Source of the DNA: Candidatus Omnitrophota bacterium
GTDB lineage: Bacteria; Omnitrophota; Gorgyraeia; Gygaellales; Profunditerraquicolaceae
Direction: 5' to 3'
NCBI GenBank assembly: GCA_016867175.1
Contig: VGKF01000043.1
Location: 1-7,162 of the forward strand
DNA: 7,162 nucleotides
Shown: positions 1-6,665 of the stretch, piece by piece
How positions within the stretch are numbered: the first letter of the stretch is position 1
How the letters are laid out: the number at the start of each line of letters is the position of its first letter
Program-made: the position numbers and the translations under genes
Notes under the pieces: generated by a model
What the model was told of the DNA's origin: nothing
Database searches by the model: none
What the model saw: only the letters and a program-made list of their open reading frames with translations

Positions 1-23
1 CTGAGCGAAGCGAAGGACCTTAG
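1..23. repeat. Probable right half of a truncated hairpin element
   Basis: The window opens with a motif GAGCGAAGCGAA (3-14) followed by GGACCTTAG. The motif closely matches the loop of the complete hairpin at 7088-7143 (GAGCGACAGCGAA). I infer that GGACCTTAG is the right arm of a stem whose left arm lies upstream of base 1. Since the left arm cannot be seen, this is an inference from loop similarity only. No protein-coding signal is visible in bases 1-60. Confidence 0.35.
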
Positions 24-60
24 TGGTAATGCCGGTATTATTCATTGATAAGTAGATTAT

Positions 61-137
61 GGCGGCGTAACTCAGCCTGATAGAGTAGTCGGCTCATACC
101 CGATTTGTCAGAGGTTTAAATCCTCTCGCCGCCACCA
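61..137 (+). tRNA. tRNA with anticodon CAU, probably elongator tRNA-Met
   Basis: A complete cloverleaf can be drawn. The acceptor GGCGGCG (61-67) pairs with CGCCGCC (127-133), the discriminator is A134, and CCA is encoded (135-137). The D stem is ACTC/GAGT, the anticodon stem is 88-92/100-104 around loop CTCATAC with anticodon CAT at 95-97, and the T stem is 110-114/122-126. It is not the initiator: base pair 1-72 is G-C rather than mismatched, and the anticodon stem lacks three consecutive G-C pairs at its base. The anticodon arm resembles elongator Met, but tRNA-Ile(CAU), the substrate of TilS encoded nearby, cannot be excluded. The T loop reads TTTAAAT, with T in place of the nearly universal C56, and the D loop AGCCTGATA lacks the usual GG pair. 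These two departures may compensate each other. Confidence 0.9.
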
Positions 138-160
138 GCTATTTCAAAATCAGTATTATT

Positions 161-391
161 GTGGCAGAAAAATGGTATTTTAAGACTACCAGTCTGATCA
201 TTCTTTTTATCTCCATAGGGCCGTTTGCCCTGCCTTTCCTCTGGTTAAATCCTCATATCAGCCACAGAAAAAAAATTAACATTACCATCATTATCGCTAT
301 TATCAGTATTATTCTAGGGATACAAGTAGCTAATTCCCTGCGCTCAATAATCAGGTATTACGATATAATTATTAATCGGCCCCTAAACTAA
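161..391 (+). CDS. Small two-helix membrane protein, function unknown
   Basis: This 76-residue protein starts at GTG (161). It has a short N-terminal EKWYFKT segment and two strongly hydrophobic stretches at about residues 10-29 and 40-58. A basic turn (HRKK) lies between them and a polar tail follows. It is probably an inner-membrane protein. No Shine-Dalgarno sequence is visible before the GTG, and the same frame stays open upstream through the 3' half of the tRNA, so the start is uncertain. From memory, similar two-helix segments occur at the C-terminus of longer zinc-ribbon proteins in Omnitrophota genomes; if so, this copy lacks its zinc-ribbon part. The stop lies 3 nt before tilS, which suggests coupled translation. 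Function cannot be assigned. Confidence 0.6.
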   Translation: MAEKWYFKTTSLIILFISIGPFALPFLWLNPHISHRKKINITIIIAIISIILGIQVANSLRSIIRYYDIIINRPLN

Positions 392-394
392 AAA

Positions 395-1366
395 ATGATT
401 ATAAATAAAGTAAAAGAGGCTATAAAAAGATACGGCCTGATTAATCCTAAAGATAAAATAATAGTAGGCGTATCCGGAGGGCCTGATTCAGTAGCCTTGT
501 TGTATTTATTAAATTCTCTCAGGCAAGATTTAAAGATCAGCCTGCATATCGCACATCTGGATCACATGTTAAGAAAGGATTCTCCGAAAGACAGAAAATT
601 CGTAGAAGGCCTGGCTAAAAAATTAAAGATTCCTATAACCTCAGCCGCCATTAATGTGGCTGCTTTAATTAAGCGCGGTTCTCCGGAGGAGATCGCGCGC
701 AATGTTCGCTTGGGCTTTCTCTTTAGGGTGGCCAGGCAGAACAAGGCGCGTAAGATTGCCCTGGCGCACAACTTTGATGACCAGGCTGAGACTGTGCTCA
801 TGCGTATCCTGCGTGGCGCTGGCTTGTACGGGTTATCGGGAATTTTACCTAAAAAAGATATTTCCGGGTTTATGATTATCAGGCCGCTCATTGAAACCAG
901 GCGTTCTGATATAGAGGCTTTTTTAAAGAGGAAAAGGATTAAGCCGCGCATAGATAAGACTAATCTTCAGAACGTATATTTTAGAAATAAGCTGCGTAAC
1001 TGTCTCTTACCTCTCCTTGAGAAGAGGTATAATAAGAATATCAAGGAGGTCTTGGGGAATATGGCTTCCAGCATCGCCCTCGATTACGATTATTTACAAA
1101 AAAGCGCTGATGCGCTAATGAGGCGCATGGGAAGCAGGATTGACCTAAAAAAGTTTATTAAGTTACATCCGGCAATGCAGAGGCTTATCCTGCGCCTTCA
1201 GATTGCGTATTTAAAAGGAGATACGCGCAGACTAAACTTCCAGCATATCAAGGAGATAGAAGCGTTAATCTCCAACCGCCCCCGCGGCTCTATAGTCGAC
1301 CTGCCTCGAAACATCTCCGTAATTAAGAAGAAGAATTCCCTCTTAATCTATCGCAGGAAACATTAA
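395..1366 (+). CDS. tilS: tRNA(Ile)-lysidine synthase TilS
   Basis: This cytosolic enzyme uses ATP to attach lysine to C34 of tRNA-Ile with anticodon CAU, changing decoding from AUG to AUA and identity from Met to Ile. The PP-loop motif SGGPDS is at residues 27-32. A second family signature, AHNFDDQAETVLMR, is at 124-137. DKTN (187-190) and RNKLRNCLLPLLE (197-209) match the conserved tRNA-binding region. At 323 residues it is shorter than the E. coli enzyme (about 430) and appears to end after the middle domain, without the C-terminal TilS domain; short versions are known, for example in Aquifex. No clear Shine-Dalgarno precedes the ATG, but the preceding stop is only 3 nt away, so reinitiation is plausible. 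In many bacteria hpt lies between tilS and ftsH; here it is absent. Confidence 0.95.
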   Translation: MIINKVKEAIKRYGLINPKDKIIVGVSGGPDSVALLYLLNSLRQDLKISLHIAHLDHMLRKDSPKDRKFVEGLAKKLKIPITSAAINVAALIKRGSPEEIARNVRLGFLFRVARQNKARKIALAHNFDDQAETVLMRILRGAGLYGLSGILPKKDISGFMIIRPLIETRRSDIEAFLKRKRIKPRIDKTNLQNVYFRNKLRNCLLPLLEKRYNKNIKEVLGNMASSIALDYDYLQKSADALMRRMGSRIDLKKFIKLHPAMQRLILRLQIAYLKGDTRRLNFQHIKEIEALISNRPRGSIVDLPRNISVIKKKNSLLIYRRKH

Positions 1367-1373
1367 GAAATAC

Positions 1374-1402
1374 TTGATTTTATAAGCATTTAAATATATA
1401 AT
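1374..1402 (+). promoter_or_regulatory. Sigma70-type promoter for the ftsH operon
   Basis: TTGATT (1374-1379) matches the -35 consensus at four of six bases. TATAAT (1397-1402) is a perfect -10 box. The spacer is 17 nt, the optimum. It lies in the 84-nt AT-rich gap between tilS and ftsH, the only sizeable gap in the gene block. Transcription would start near 1409, leaving a leader of about 60 nt before the ATG at 1469. The region is AT-rich enough for chance matches, but box quality, spacing and placement agree. I see no heat-shock operator such as CIRCE. Confidence 0.65.
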
Positions 1403-1453
1403 AAAAATTCTAACTGATTTTGTAACTTAATTATTTAGCTACGCTTAACTATG

Positions 1454-1460
1454 AAAGGAA
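1454..1460 (+). promoter_or_regulatory. Ribosome binding site that decides the ftsH start
   Basis: AAAGGAA lies 8 nt upstream of the ATG at 1469. The earlier in-frame ATG at 1451 has no purine-rich sequence before it and would place this site inside the coding sequence. Start 1469 is therefore preferred. Confidence 0.7.
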
Positions 1461-1468
1461 GTCATAAA

Positions 1469-3316
1469 ATGGCAGGCGATAATATTCCTAAACCTAATAA
1501 AAACAACATATTCAGGCGTTTCCCCTGGTTCTGGCTTTTTGGGATAATTATATTCTATCTACTGATAAGCTCGGTAAATGTTTCAGTAAATGGCATCCCT
1601 AAGGAGATGACTTATAAAATCCTCAAGGATTCTCCGGATAAGATTAAAACAGTGACAAAGAGAGAGATTTTGCTGGAGGGCGAATTAAGCGATGGTTCCA
1701 AGTTCTTTGTGAATATCCCGGATAACGACCCGGAATTGCTGAATCTGATGCGACAGAACCTGCGGCGTTTTGAAGTCAAGCCCGCGCGCACCTTATGGGC
1801 AAACCTTTTTTATTCTTTGGGGCCGGTAGTTTTATTGATATTCTTCTGGTGGATGATGGCCCATCGCGGCGAACAGCTGGGGAACCGCGTTATGGGCTTT
1901 GGGAAAATGAAGCCAAAAATACACAGCGATAAAGAAGGAGAGAAGGTTACTTTTAATGATGTGGCAGGGGTAGATGAGGCTAAGGAGGAGCTGCAGGAGG
2001 TCATTGAATTTTTGAAGGATCCTAAGAAATTTCAAAAGCTGGGAGGCAAGATCCCTAAGGGCGTTTTATTAGTCGGCCCTCCTGGTTGCGGAAAGACCTT
2101 GATAGCCAGGGCAGTGGCAGGAGAGGCAGGCGTGCCTTTTTTCTCTATCAGCGGCTCTGATTTTGTAGAGATGTTTGTAGGCGTGGGCGCATCAAGGGTG
2201 CGCGACCTCTTTGACCAGGGCAGGCGCGCTGCCAAGACCTCTGGCAAGGGCGCAATTATTTTTATCGATGAGATCGATGCTGTGGGCCGTTTGCGTTTTT
2301 CCGGTATCGGCGGAGGGCATGATGAAAGAGAGCAGACCCTTAATGCCCTCTTAGTTGAGATGGACGGTTTCGCGACAGAGCAGGGCCTGATACTTGTTGC
2401 CGCCACTAACAGGCCGGATACCTTAGACCCGGCGCTACTTAGGCCGGGAAGGTTTGACCGTAATATCGTGGTTAACCTTCCGGATATAAAAGGCAGAGAG
2501 GAGATATTAAAGGTTCATACGCGTAAGATTAAACTTGCCGCTTCGGTAGATTTAAAATCTATTGCCAGCCAAACCCCGGGTTTTTCCGGAGCGGATATTG
2601 CAAATCTATGCAATGAAGCAGCGCTCCTGGCCGCCAGGTATAGCAAAGAAACTGTGGAGATGGTCGATTTTGAAAAATCAGTCGAAAGAGTGCTGATGGG
2701 GCCGGAGAAGAAGAGCCATATCATATCTAAAAGGGAAAAAGAGATTACCGCGCTGCATGAATCAGGGCATGCGTTATTATCCCTACTTCTGCCGGAGGTT
2801 AACACCTTAAAGAAGGTTTCCATAATACCCAGGGGCTTGGCAGGAGGCTATACCTTTACCCCGCCGTTAGAAGACAGGCATTACTGGGTAAAGAGAGAGT
2901 TGGTTGCCGAGATTGCGCTGATGTTAGGAGGCAGGGCCTCAGAAGAGATAAACTTAGGCGAGGTGACTACCGGAGCTCAGAATGACCTTGAGATGGCCAC
3001 GCAGATGGCCAGGCGCATGGTCACGCAGTTTGGGATGTCCGATAAGCTGGGTAATGTTACCCTGGGCAGAAGAGAAGGCCTCGTGTTCCTCGGCCGCGAT
3101 ATTATGGAAGAGAAGAATTATAGCGAAGAGACTGCCAGGGTTATTGATGAAGAGGTCAAAAAGATCATTGAAGAATCATACGTAAAAGCTAAAGGCCTCT
3201 TGCAGGCAAACTTAGAAAAGTTAAAACTCTTATCCAATACCCTTTTAGAAAAAGAGGTTTTAGGCGGGGAAGAAGTAAAAAAACTCCTCAGTATAGATAA
3301 AAAGGACTACGTTTAG
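1469..3316 (+). CDS. ftsH: ATP-dependent zinc metalloprotease FtsH
   Basis: FtsH is a hexameric inner-membrane AAA+ protease that extracts and degrades membrane and short-lived cytosolic proteins. From the ATG at 1469 it has 615 residues, normal for the family. Transmembrane helices lie at about 18-37 and 110-130, flanking a periplasmic domain of about 70 residues. The AAA domain shows Walker A GPPGCGKT (203-210), pore motif MFVGVG (235-240), Walker B IIFIDEID (263-270) and the second region of homology with RPGRFDR (325-331). The protease domain has the zinc motif HESGH (430-434), with the third ligand probably Asp506 in GAQND. The Walker A residue usually Thr in FtsH (GTGKT) is Cys here, a form common in other AAA proteins and unlikely to abolish activity. 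An alternative ATG at 1451 would add six residues. folP follows after 8 nt. Confidence 0.97.
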   Translation: MAGDNIPKPNKNNIFRRFPWFWLFGIIIFYLLISSVNVSVNGIPKEMTYKILKDSPDKIKTVTKREILLEGELSDGSKFFVNIPDNDPELLNLMRQNLRRFEVKPARTLWANLFYSLGPVVLLIFFWWMMAHRGEQLGNRVMGFGKMKPKIHSDKEGEKVTFNDVAGVDEAKEELQEVIEFLKDPKKFQKLGGKIPKGVLLVGPPGCGKTLIARAVAGEAGVPFFSISGSDFVEMFVGVGASRVRDLFDQGRRAAKTSGKGAIIFIDEIDAVGRLRFSGIGGGHDEREQTLNALLVEMDGFATEQGLILVAATNRPDTLDPALLRPGRFDRNIVVNLPDIKGREEILKVHTRKIKLAASVDLKSIASQTPGFSGADIANLCNEAALLAARYSKETVEMVDFEKSVERVLMGPEKKSHIISKREKEITALHESGHALLSLLLPEVNTLKKVSIIPRGLAGGYTFTPPLEDRHYWVKRELVAEIALMLGGRASEEINLGEVTTGAQNDLEMATQMARRMVTQFGMSDKLGNVTLGRREGLVFLGRDIMEEKNYSEETARVIDEEVKKIIEESYVKAKGLLQANLEKLKLLSNTLLEKEVLGGEEVKKLLSIDKKDYV

Positions 3317-3324
3317 AGATAGCG

Positions 3325-4524
3325 ATGATGAGCATCCTGGAAGCGGGCAATCCTAAAAACATAGAGCAGCTGATGCGCCAGATCAGGGTGGATAGCTACG
3401 GTATAAAGATTATGCTGCCCAAGGCTATTACGCATTTAATAAGATTAAACCCTATTTCTAATATCGCAGCCAATATCCTAAAACAAGAGATGCTTTCTTT
3501 AGGGGCTGATGCGGCAATTGCCAGGGGTGCCTTAACCGGTAAGGCCAAAAAGAGCGGCTGCCTGATCATGGGCAATATGGCGCAATTCAATAGGCTTAGA
3601 GAAAAACTAAAAAAGCAGCCATTCGGCTTAAGCAGCCTGGCAGTTGAGCTATTGCAAACCCTAGCCAATTACCAAAAAGATAAATTTAACCTTAACTTAG
3701 GCAGGAGCAAGCTTTCGCTGGGAGCCCGCAGCCGCATTATGGCCGTGGTAAATCTTACCCCTGATTCTTTTAGCGGAGACGGCCTATATCCTAAATTTCG
3801 CAAGGAATATATAATAAAGTACGTAGAGAATATGGTGCGGGATGGCGCGGATATTATAGATATAGGCGCAGAATCTTCCCGACCAGGGGCTAGTAAGATT
3901 TCACTTGAGGAAGAATTATCCAGGGCAATACCCTTGATTAAAATATTGGCAAAAAAAATAAAAATCCCTATATCAATAGATACTTATAAACCAGAAGTCG
4001 CAAGGCAGGCCTTGGATAATGGGGCAGTTATGGTTAATGATATTACCGGCCTCTCTGATGCCAAGATGGCTAAGTTAGTTGCGCAATATAAGGCAGCTGT
4101 GGTAATTATGCATATGAAAGGAAAACCAAAAAATATGCAGCTTAATCCGCAATATCAGGATGTGGCCGCAGAGATCATAGATTTTCTGGATAAGGCAATA
4201 AAGAAGGCTGTTACTTTAGGGGTTGAAGAGGGTAAGATTATTATTGACCCCGGGATAGGTTTTGGCAAGGCCCTTGAGCATAACTTGGAGATTTTAAAGA
4301 GGCTAGCTGAATTTAAGGTTTTGGGCAGGCCCATACTCATAGGCACTTCCAGGAAATCTTTTATCGGTAAGATATTGGACTTAAAGCCCCAGGAGAGGAT
4401 TTTCGGGACGGTCTCAAGCTGTGTCTTAGCGGCAGGCAAGGGCGCGCATATATTACGAGTTCACGACGTAAGAGAGGTAAGGCAGGCGCTGGATATTTTC
4501 GACAGCATAAATAATAGGGGATGA
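3325..4524 (+). CDS. folP: Dihydropteroate synthase FolP with N-terminal extension
   Basis: FolP condenses p-aminobenzoate with 6-hydroxymethyl-dihydropterin pyrophosphate to give dihydropteroate, a step of folate synthesis and the sulfonamide target. The TIM-barrel part begins near residue 137 and has all hallmark segments: NLTPDSFSGDG (143-153), DIIDIGAESSRPGA (176-189), PISIDTYK (215-222), VNDITG (237-242), IIDPGIGFGK (306-315) and ILIGTSRKSFIG (337-348). About 135 residues precede this core, making 399 residues against about 280 for standard FolP. The extension contains AANILKQEMLSLGADAAIARGAL (split around 48-70) and looks like a folded alpha/beta region rather than low-complexity sequence. 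Similar long forms occur in other bacteria from memory; the role of the extension is unknown. Tandem ATGs (3325, 3328) make the start uncertain by one codon. ftsH-folP is a common pairing. Confidence 0.95.
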   Translation: MMSILEAGNPKNIEQLMRQIRVDSYGIKIMLPKAITHLIRLNPISNIAANILKQEMLSLGADAAIARGALTGKAKKSGCLIMGNMAQFNRLREKLKKQPFGLSSLAVELLQTLANYQKDKFNLNLGRSKLSLGARSRIMAVVNLTPDSFSGDGLYPKFRKEYIIKYVENMVRDGADIIDIGAESSRPGASKISLEEELSRAIPLIKILAKKIKIPISIDTYKPEVARQALDNGAVMVNDITGLSDAKMAKLVAQYKAAVVIMHMKGKPKNMQLNPQYQDVAAEIIDFLDKAIKKAVTLGVEEGKIIIDPGIGFGKALEHNLEILKRLAEFKVLGRPILIGTSRKSFIGKILDLKPQERIFGTVSSCVLAAGKGAHILRVHDVREVRQALDIFDSINNRG

Positions 4525-4628
4525 GTGTATTTAATCTACTAATAATCAGCAAGCCGGTCACAGAAGTATTGATACCGGCGGTATTGATCTGGTTTTATGT
4601 ACGGGGAGGGATAAATAGGTTTAATTAA
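4521..4628 (+). pseudogene. 35-codon ORF, possible remnant of diadenylate cyclase cdaA
   Basis: An ATG overlaps the folP stop as ATGA, and the frame runs 35 codons to TAA, 3 nt before pdxJ. The peptide contains ISKPVTEVLIPAVLIWFY followed by VRGG, a single hydrophobic segment. This resembles the first transmembrane helix of CdaA-type diadenylate cyclases, where a KP-x-x-E-hydrophobic helix leads into a (V/I)(R/K)G(T/S) turn. In several bacteria cdaA follows folP, with cdaR and glmM before pdxJ. I infer an internal deletion that removed the cyclase domain and the two following genes. The frame is intact, so it could instead be a small membrane protein or a device for translational coupling between folP and pdxJ. 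The similarity is short and was judged by eye. Confidence 0.4.
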
Positions 4629-4631
4629 ACG

Positions 4632-5345
4632 ATGGCAACCCTGGGCGTGAATATAGATCATGTAGCTACTTTAAGGCAGGCGCGGGGAGGCTTTGAGCCA
4701 GAGCCTTTATTTGCTGCCCTGCTCGTACAGTCAGCAGGCGCAGAGAGCGTAGTAGTACACCTGCGAGAGGACCGCAGGCATATAAAAGAGAGGGATCTTT
4801 ATCTTTTAAAAGAGCTGGTAAAGGTAAAATTAAACCTGGAGATGTCTGTCCAGGAGGATATAGTAGCCATTGCCTGCAAGGTAAAGCCGGATCAGGCGAC
4901 ACTCGTCCCGGAGAAGAGGAAAGAATTGACTACAGAAGGCGGGATAGATGTTTTATCTGGTTTTAAAAAGATAAAGCAAGTTGTAGAAAGGCTCAAGAGA
5001 GAAAAGATTGCGGTCAGTCTTTTTATAGACCCTGATATAAAACAGATAGCCGCGGCCAAGAAGTCAGGGGTGGCTATGATAGAGTTACATACCGGTCGCT
5101 ACTCTTTGGCTACAAATCAAAATGAGCAAGACAGGCATTTTAGGAAACTAGAGGCAGCAGCGCGTTATGCCAAGAGTAAAAATTTACGCGTCTTTGCCGG
5201 GCATGGCCTCAATTACTGTAATGCCTCCAGGGTTTCCGGGATTAAGGATATGGAAGAGCTTAATATAGGACACTCTATTATCTCGCGAGCGGTATTCGTG
5301 GGTCTAGGGCAGGCAATAAGAGAGATGAAGGCCCTGATAAAATGA
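4632..5345 (+). CDS. pdxJ: Pyridoxine 5'-phosphate synthase PdxJ
   Basis: PdxJ condenses 1-deoxy-D-xylulose 5-phosphate with 3-amino-2-oxopropyl phosphate to form pyridoxine 5'-phosphate, the last ring-forming step of the DXP-dependent vitamin B6 route. The 237-residue length is typical. The N-terminus NIDHVATLRQARG (7-19) is diagnostic. Residues matching the E. coli catalytic set are His43 in VVHLREDRRH, Glu70 in NLEMS and His191 in GHGLNY. Phosphate-binding and barrel segments SLFIDPD (129-135), ELHTGRY (151-157) and NIGHSIISRA (211-220) are present. The gene starts 3 nt after the short ORF and its stop overlaps acpS as ATGA. No strong Shine-Dalgarno is visible before the ATG, so translation may depend on upstream ribosomes. 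Confidence 0.97.
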   Translation: MATLGVNIDHVATLRQARGGFEPEPLFAALLVQSAGAESVVVHLREDRRHIKERDLYLLKELVKVKLNLEMSVQEDIVAIACKVKPDQATLVPEKRKELTTEGGIDVLSGFKKIKQVVERLKREKIAVSLFIDPDIKQIAAAKKSGVAMIELHTGRYSLATNQNEQDRHFRKLEAAARYAKSKNLRVFAGHGLNYCNASRVSGIKDMEELNIGHSIISRAVFVGLGQAIREMKALIK

Positions 5346-5698
5346 TTATCGGAACAGGCGTGGATATAATCGAGGTAAGGCGGCTGCGCCAGGCAGTAGA
5401 GAAGTGGGGTAAGAGTTTCCTGGAGCGCGTTTTTACCAAAGAGGAATTAGAGAGCGCAAGAAATCGCTCCGGCCTCTATCAGCATCTTGCCGGAAGGTTT
5501 GCTGCCAAGGAGGCGGTTTTTAAGGCCTTGGGAGATAGCGGGCTTACCTGGAAGGATGTCCAGATCTTAAATACTGAAGAAGGCAGGCCGCGCTGCGTGC
5601 TTTTGCGCAATAAAGACAGAAAAAAAGAAGTTCATGTGTCTATTTCGCATGTAAAAAACTATGCGGTTGCCAACGCCATTATTACACAGAAGGCCTGA
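5342..5698 (+). CDS. acpS: Holo-[acyl-carrier-protein] synthase AcpS
   Basis: AcpS transfers 4'-phosphopantetheine from coenzyme A to the serine of acyl carrier protein, activating it for fatty acid synthesis. The protein is 118 residues, typical for the trimeric AcpS type. It shows GTGVDIIEV (4-12) with metal-binding Asp8, FAAKEAVFKALG (53-64) with metal-binding Glu57, and HVSISH (98-103) near the end. The start overlaps the pdxJ stop by 4 nt, and the 3' end overlaps nnrD by 38 nt. pdxJ-acpS-nnrD is a recurrent bacterial order. Confidence 0.96.
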   Translation: MIIGTGVDIIEVRRLRQAVEKWGKSFLERVFTKEELESARNRSGLYQHLAGRFAAKEAVFKALGDSGLTWKDVQILNTEEGRPRCVLLRNKDRKKEVHVSISHVKNYAVANAIITQKA

Positions 5699-6524
5699 TT
5701 CAAATAAAGGCGATTTCGGCCATATATTTATTTTAGCGGGTTGCGCCAGATTTTCAGGGGCTGCGGTGTTATCTTCCTGGGCTGCGATGCGCGCAGGATC
5801 GGGCCTTGTGACTTTAGGCATACCTAAAGGATTAAATAACGCGATAATAAAGATAAAGCCTCTGGAGGTGATGACCTTACCCCTGCCAGAGACGATGCAG
5901 GGTTCGTTAAGCCTAAGCGCCCATAAAAAAATAAAAGATTTTTTAAAGAATATCGATGTCCTGTTAATAGGGCCGGGCCTAAGCATTGATAGATCCACGC
6001 AAGGCCTAGTAAGAAAAGTTATTAGCTCTTTTGATAAATCTCTGGTAATTGATGCCGATGGCTTGAATGCGCTTGCTGGAAATCATAGAGAATTAAAATT
6101 AGCCGTTAAGAAGGCAAAGAATCTGGTAATTACCCCCCATCCAGGGGAGATGAGCAGGCTTTTAGGCGTAAGCGTAAAAACAGTGCAAGCTAAAAGAGAA
6201 GAGCTGGCTAAAAAGTTTGCAAAGGATAGCGGGGCTACCGTAGCATTAAAAGGTTTCCATACGCTGGTTGTCAGCCCGAAAGGCAAACTATATGTAAATA
6301 AGACCGGGAACCCCGGGATGAGCACGGCAGGAAGCGGCGATGTTCTTGCCGGTATGATAGCCTCGTTTTTAGGCCAGGGATTAGATGGTTTTTCTGCCGC
6401 GAAATACGCGGTTTATCTGCATGGATTAGCAGGAGACCTTGCTGCGGAAGAAAAAACGCAGGCAGGGATGCTCGCTTCTGATATAATAGAGGAAATTCCT
6501 GAGGCGATTAAAAAGAGTAATTAA
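5661..6524 (+). CDS. nnrD: ADP/ATP-dependent NAD(P)H-hydrate dehydratase NnrD
   Basis: NnrD repairs damaged cofactor by dehydrating the S form of NAD(P)HX back to NAD(P)H with a nucleotide phosphate donor. The ribokinase-like fold is supported by PDSNKGDFGHIFILAG (12-27), LLIGPGLS (101-108), VIDADGLNALAG (129-140), ITPHPGEMSRLLG (157-169) and GNPGMSTAGSGDVLAG (216-231), with likely catalytic Asp227. At 287 residues it holds only the dehydratase domain; the epimerase domain NnrE, often fused in front, is absent and may be encoded elsewhere. The ATG at 5661 lies inside acpS in a different frame. It is favoured because residues 2-20, including LPTPLLHRRPDS, read as the normal family N-terminus, and any later start would cut into GDFG. 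Confidence 0.95.
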   Translation: MRLPTPLLHRRPDSNKGDFGHIFILAGCARFSGAAVLSSWAAMRAGSGLVTLGIPKGLNNAIIKIKPLEVMTLPLPETMQGSLSLSAHKKIKDFLKNIDVLLIGPGLSIDRSTQGLVRKVISSFDKSLVIDADGLNALAGNHRELKLAVKKAKNLVITPHPGEMSRLLGVSVKTVQAKREELAKKFAKDSGATVALKGFHTLVVSPKGKLYVNKTGNPGMSTAGSGDVLAGMIASFLGQGLDGFSAAKYAVYLHGLAGDLAAEEKTQAGMLASDIIEEIPEAIKKSN

Positions 6525-6580
6525 ATGGCTATTACTAAACAAATATGAATCAAGGTTTGATTTGCTTGAAAAATAGATTT

Positions 6581-6653
6581 GCTGGCGTAGCTCAGTTGGT
6601 AGAGCTCCTCACTTGTAATGAGGAGGTCGCCCGTTCAATTCGGGCCGCCAGCT
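6581..6653 (+). tRNA. tRNA-Thr(UGU)
   Basis: The acceptor GCTGGCG (6581-6587) pairs with CGCCAGC (6646-6652). The D arm is GCTC-AGTTGGTA-GAGC. The anticodon stem CCTCA/TGAGG (6607-6611/6619-6623) closes loop CTTGTAA with anticodon TGT at 6614-6616, reading ACA threonine. The T loop is TTCAATT. The discriminator is T6653 and CCA is not encoded, so it must be added after transcription. Only 12 nt separate it from tRNA-Tyr, so the two are probably processed from one transcript. Confidence 0.96.
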
Positions 6654-6665
6654 TTGAAAAGTTTT

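Noticed and set aside
61..137. Initiator tRNA-fMet
   Set aside because: It has a G1-C72 pair and lacks the three G-C pairs of the initiator anticodon stem.
2032..2406. A 124-codon minus-strand ORF
   Set aside because: It lies entirely within the AAA domain of ftsH, whose motifs are intact on the plus strand.
5567..5998. A 143-codon minus-strand ORF
   Set aside because: It is antisense to the well-supported acpS and nnrD genes and has no recognisable motif.
6544..6562. Promoter for the tRNA cluster (TATGAA at 6544, TTGATT at 6557)
   Set aside because: The boxes are in the wrong order and spacing to serve tRNA-Thr at 6581. Read-through from nnrD is as likely.
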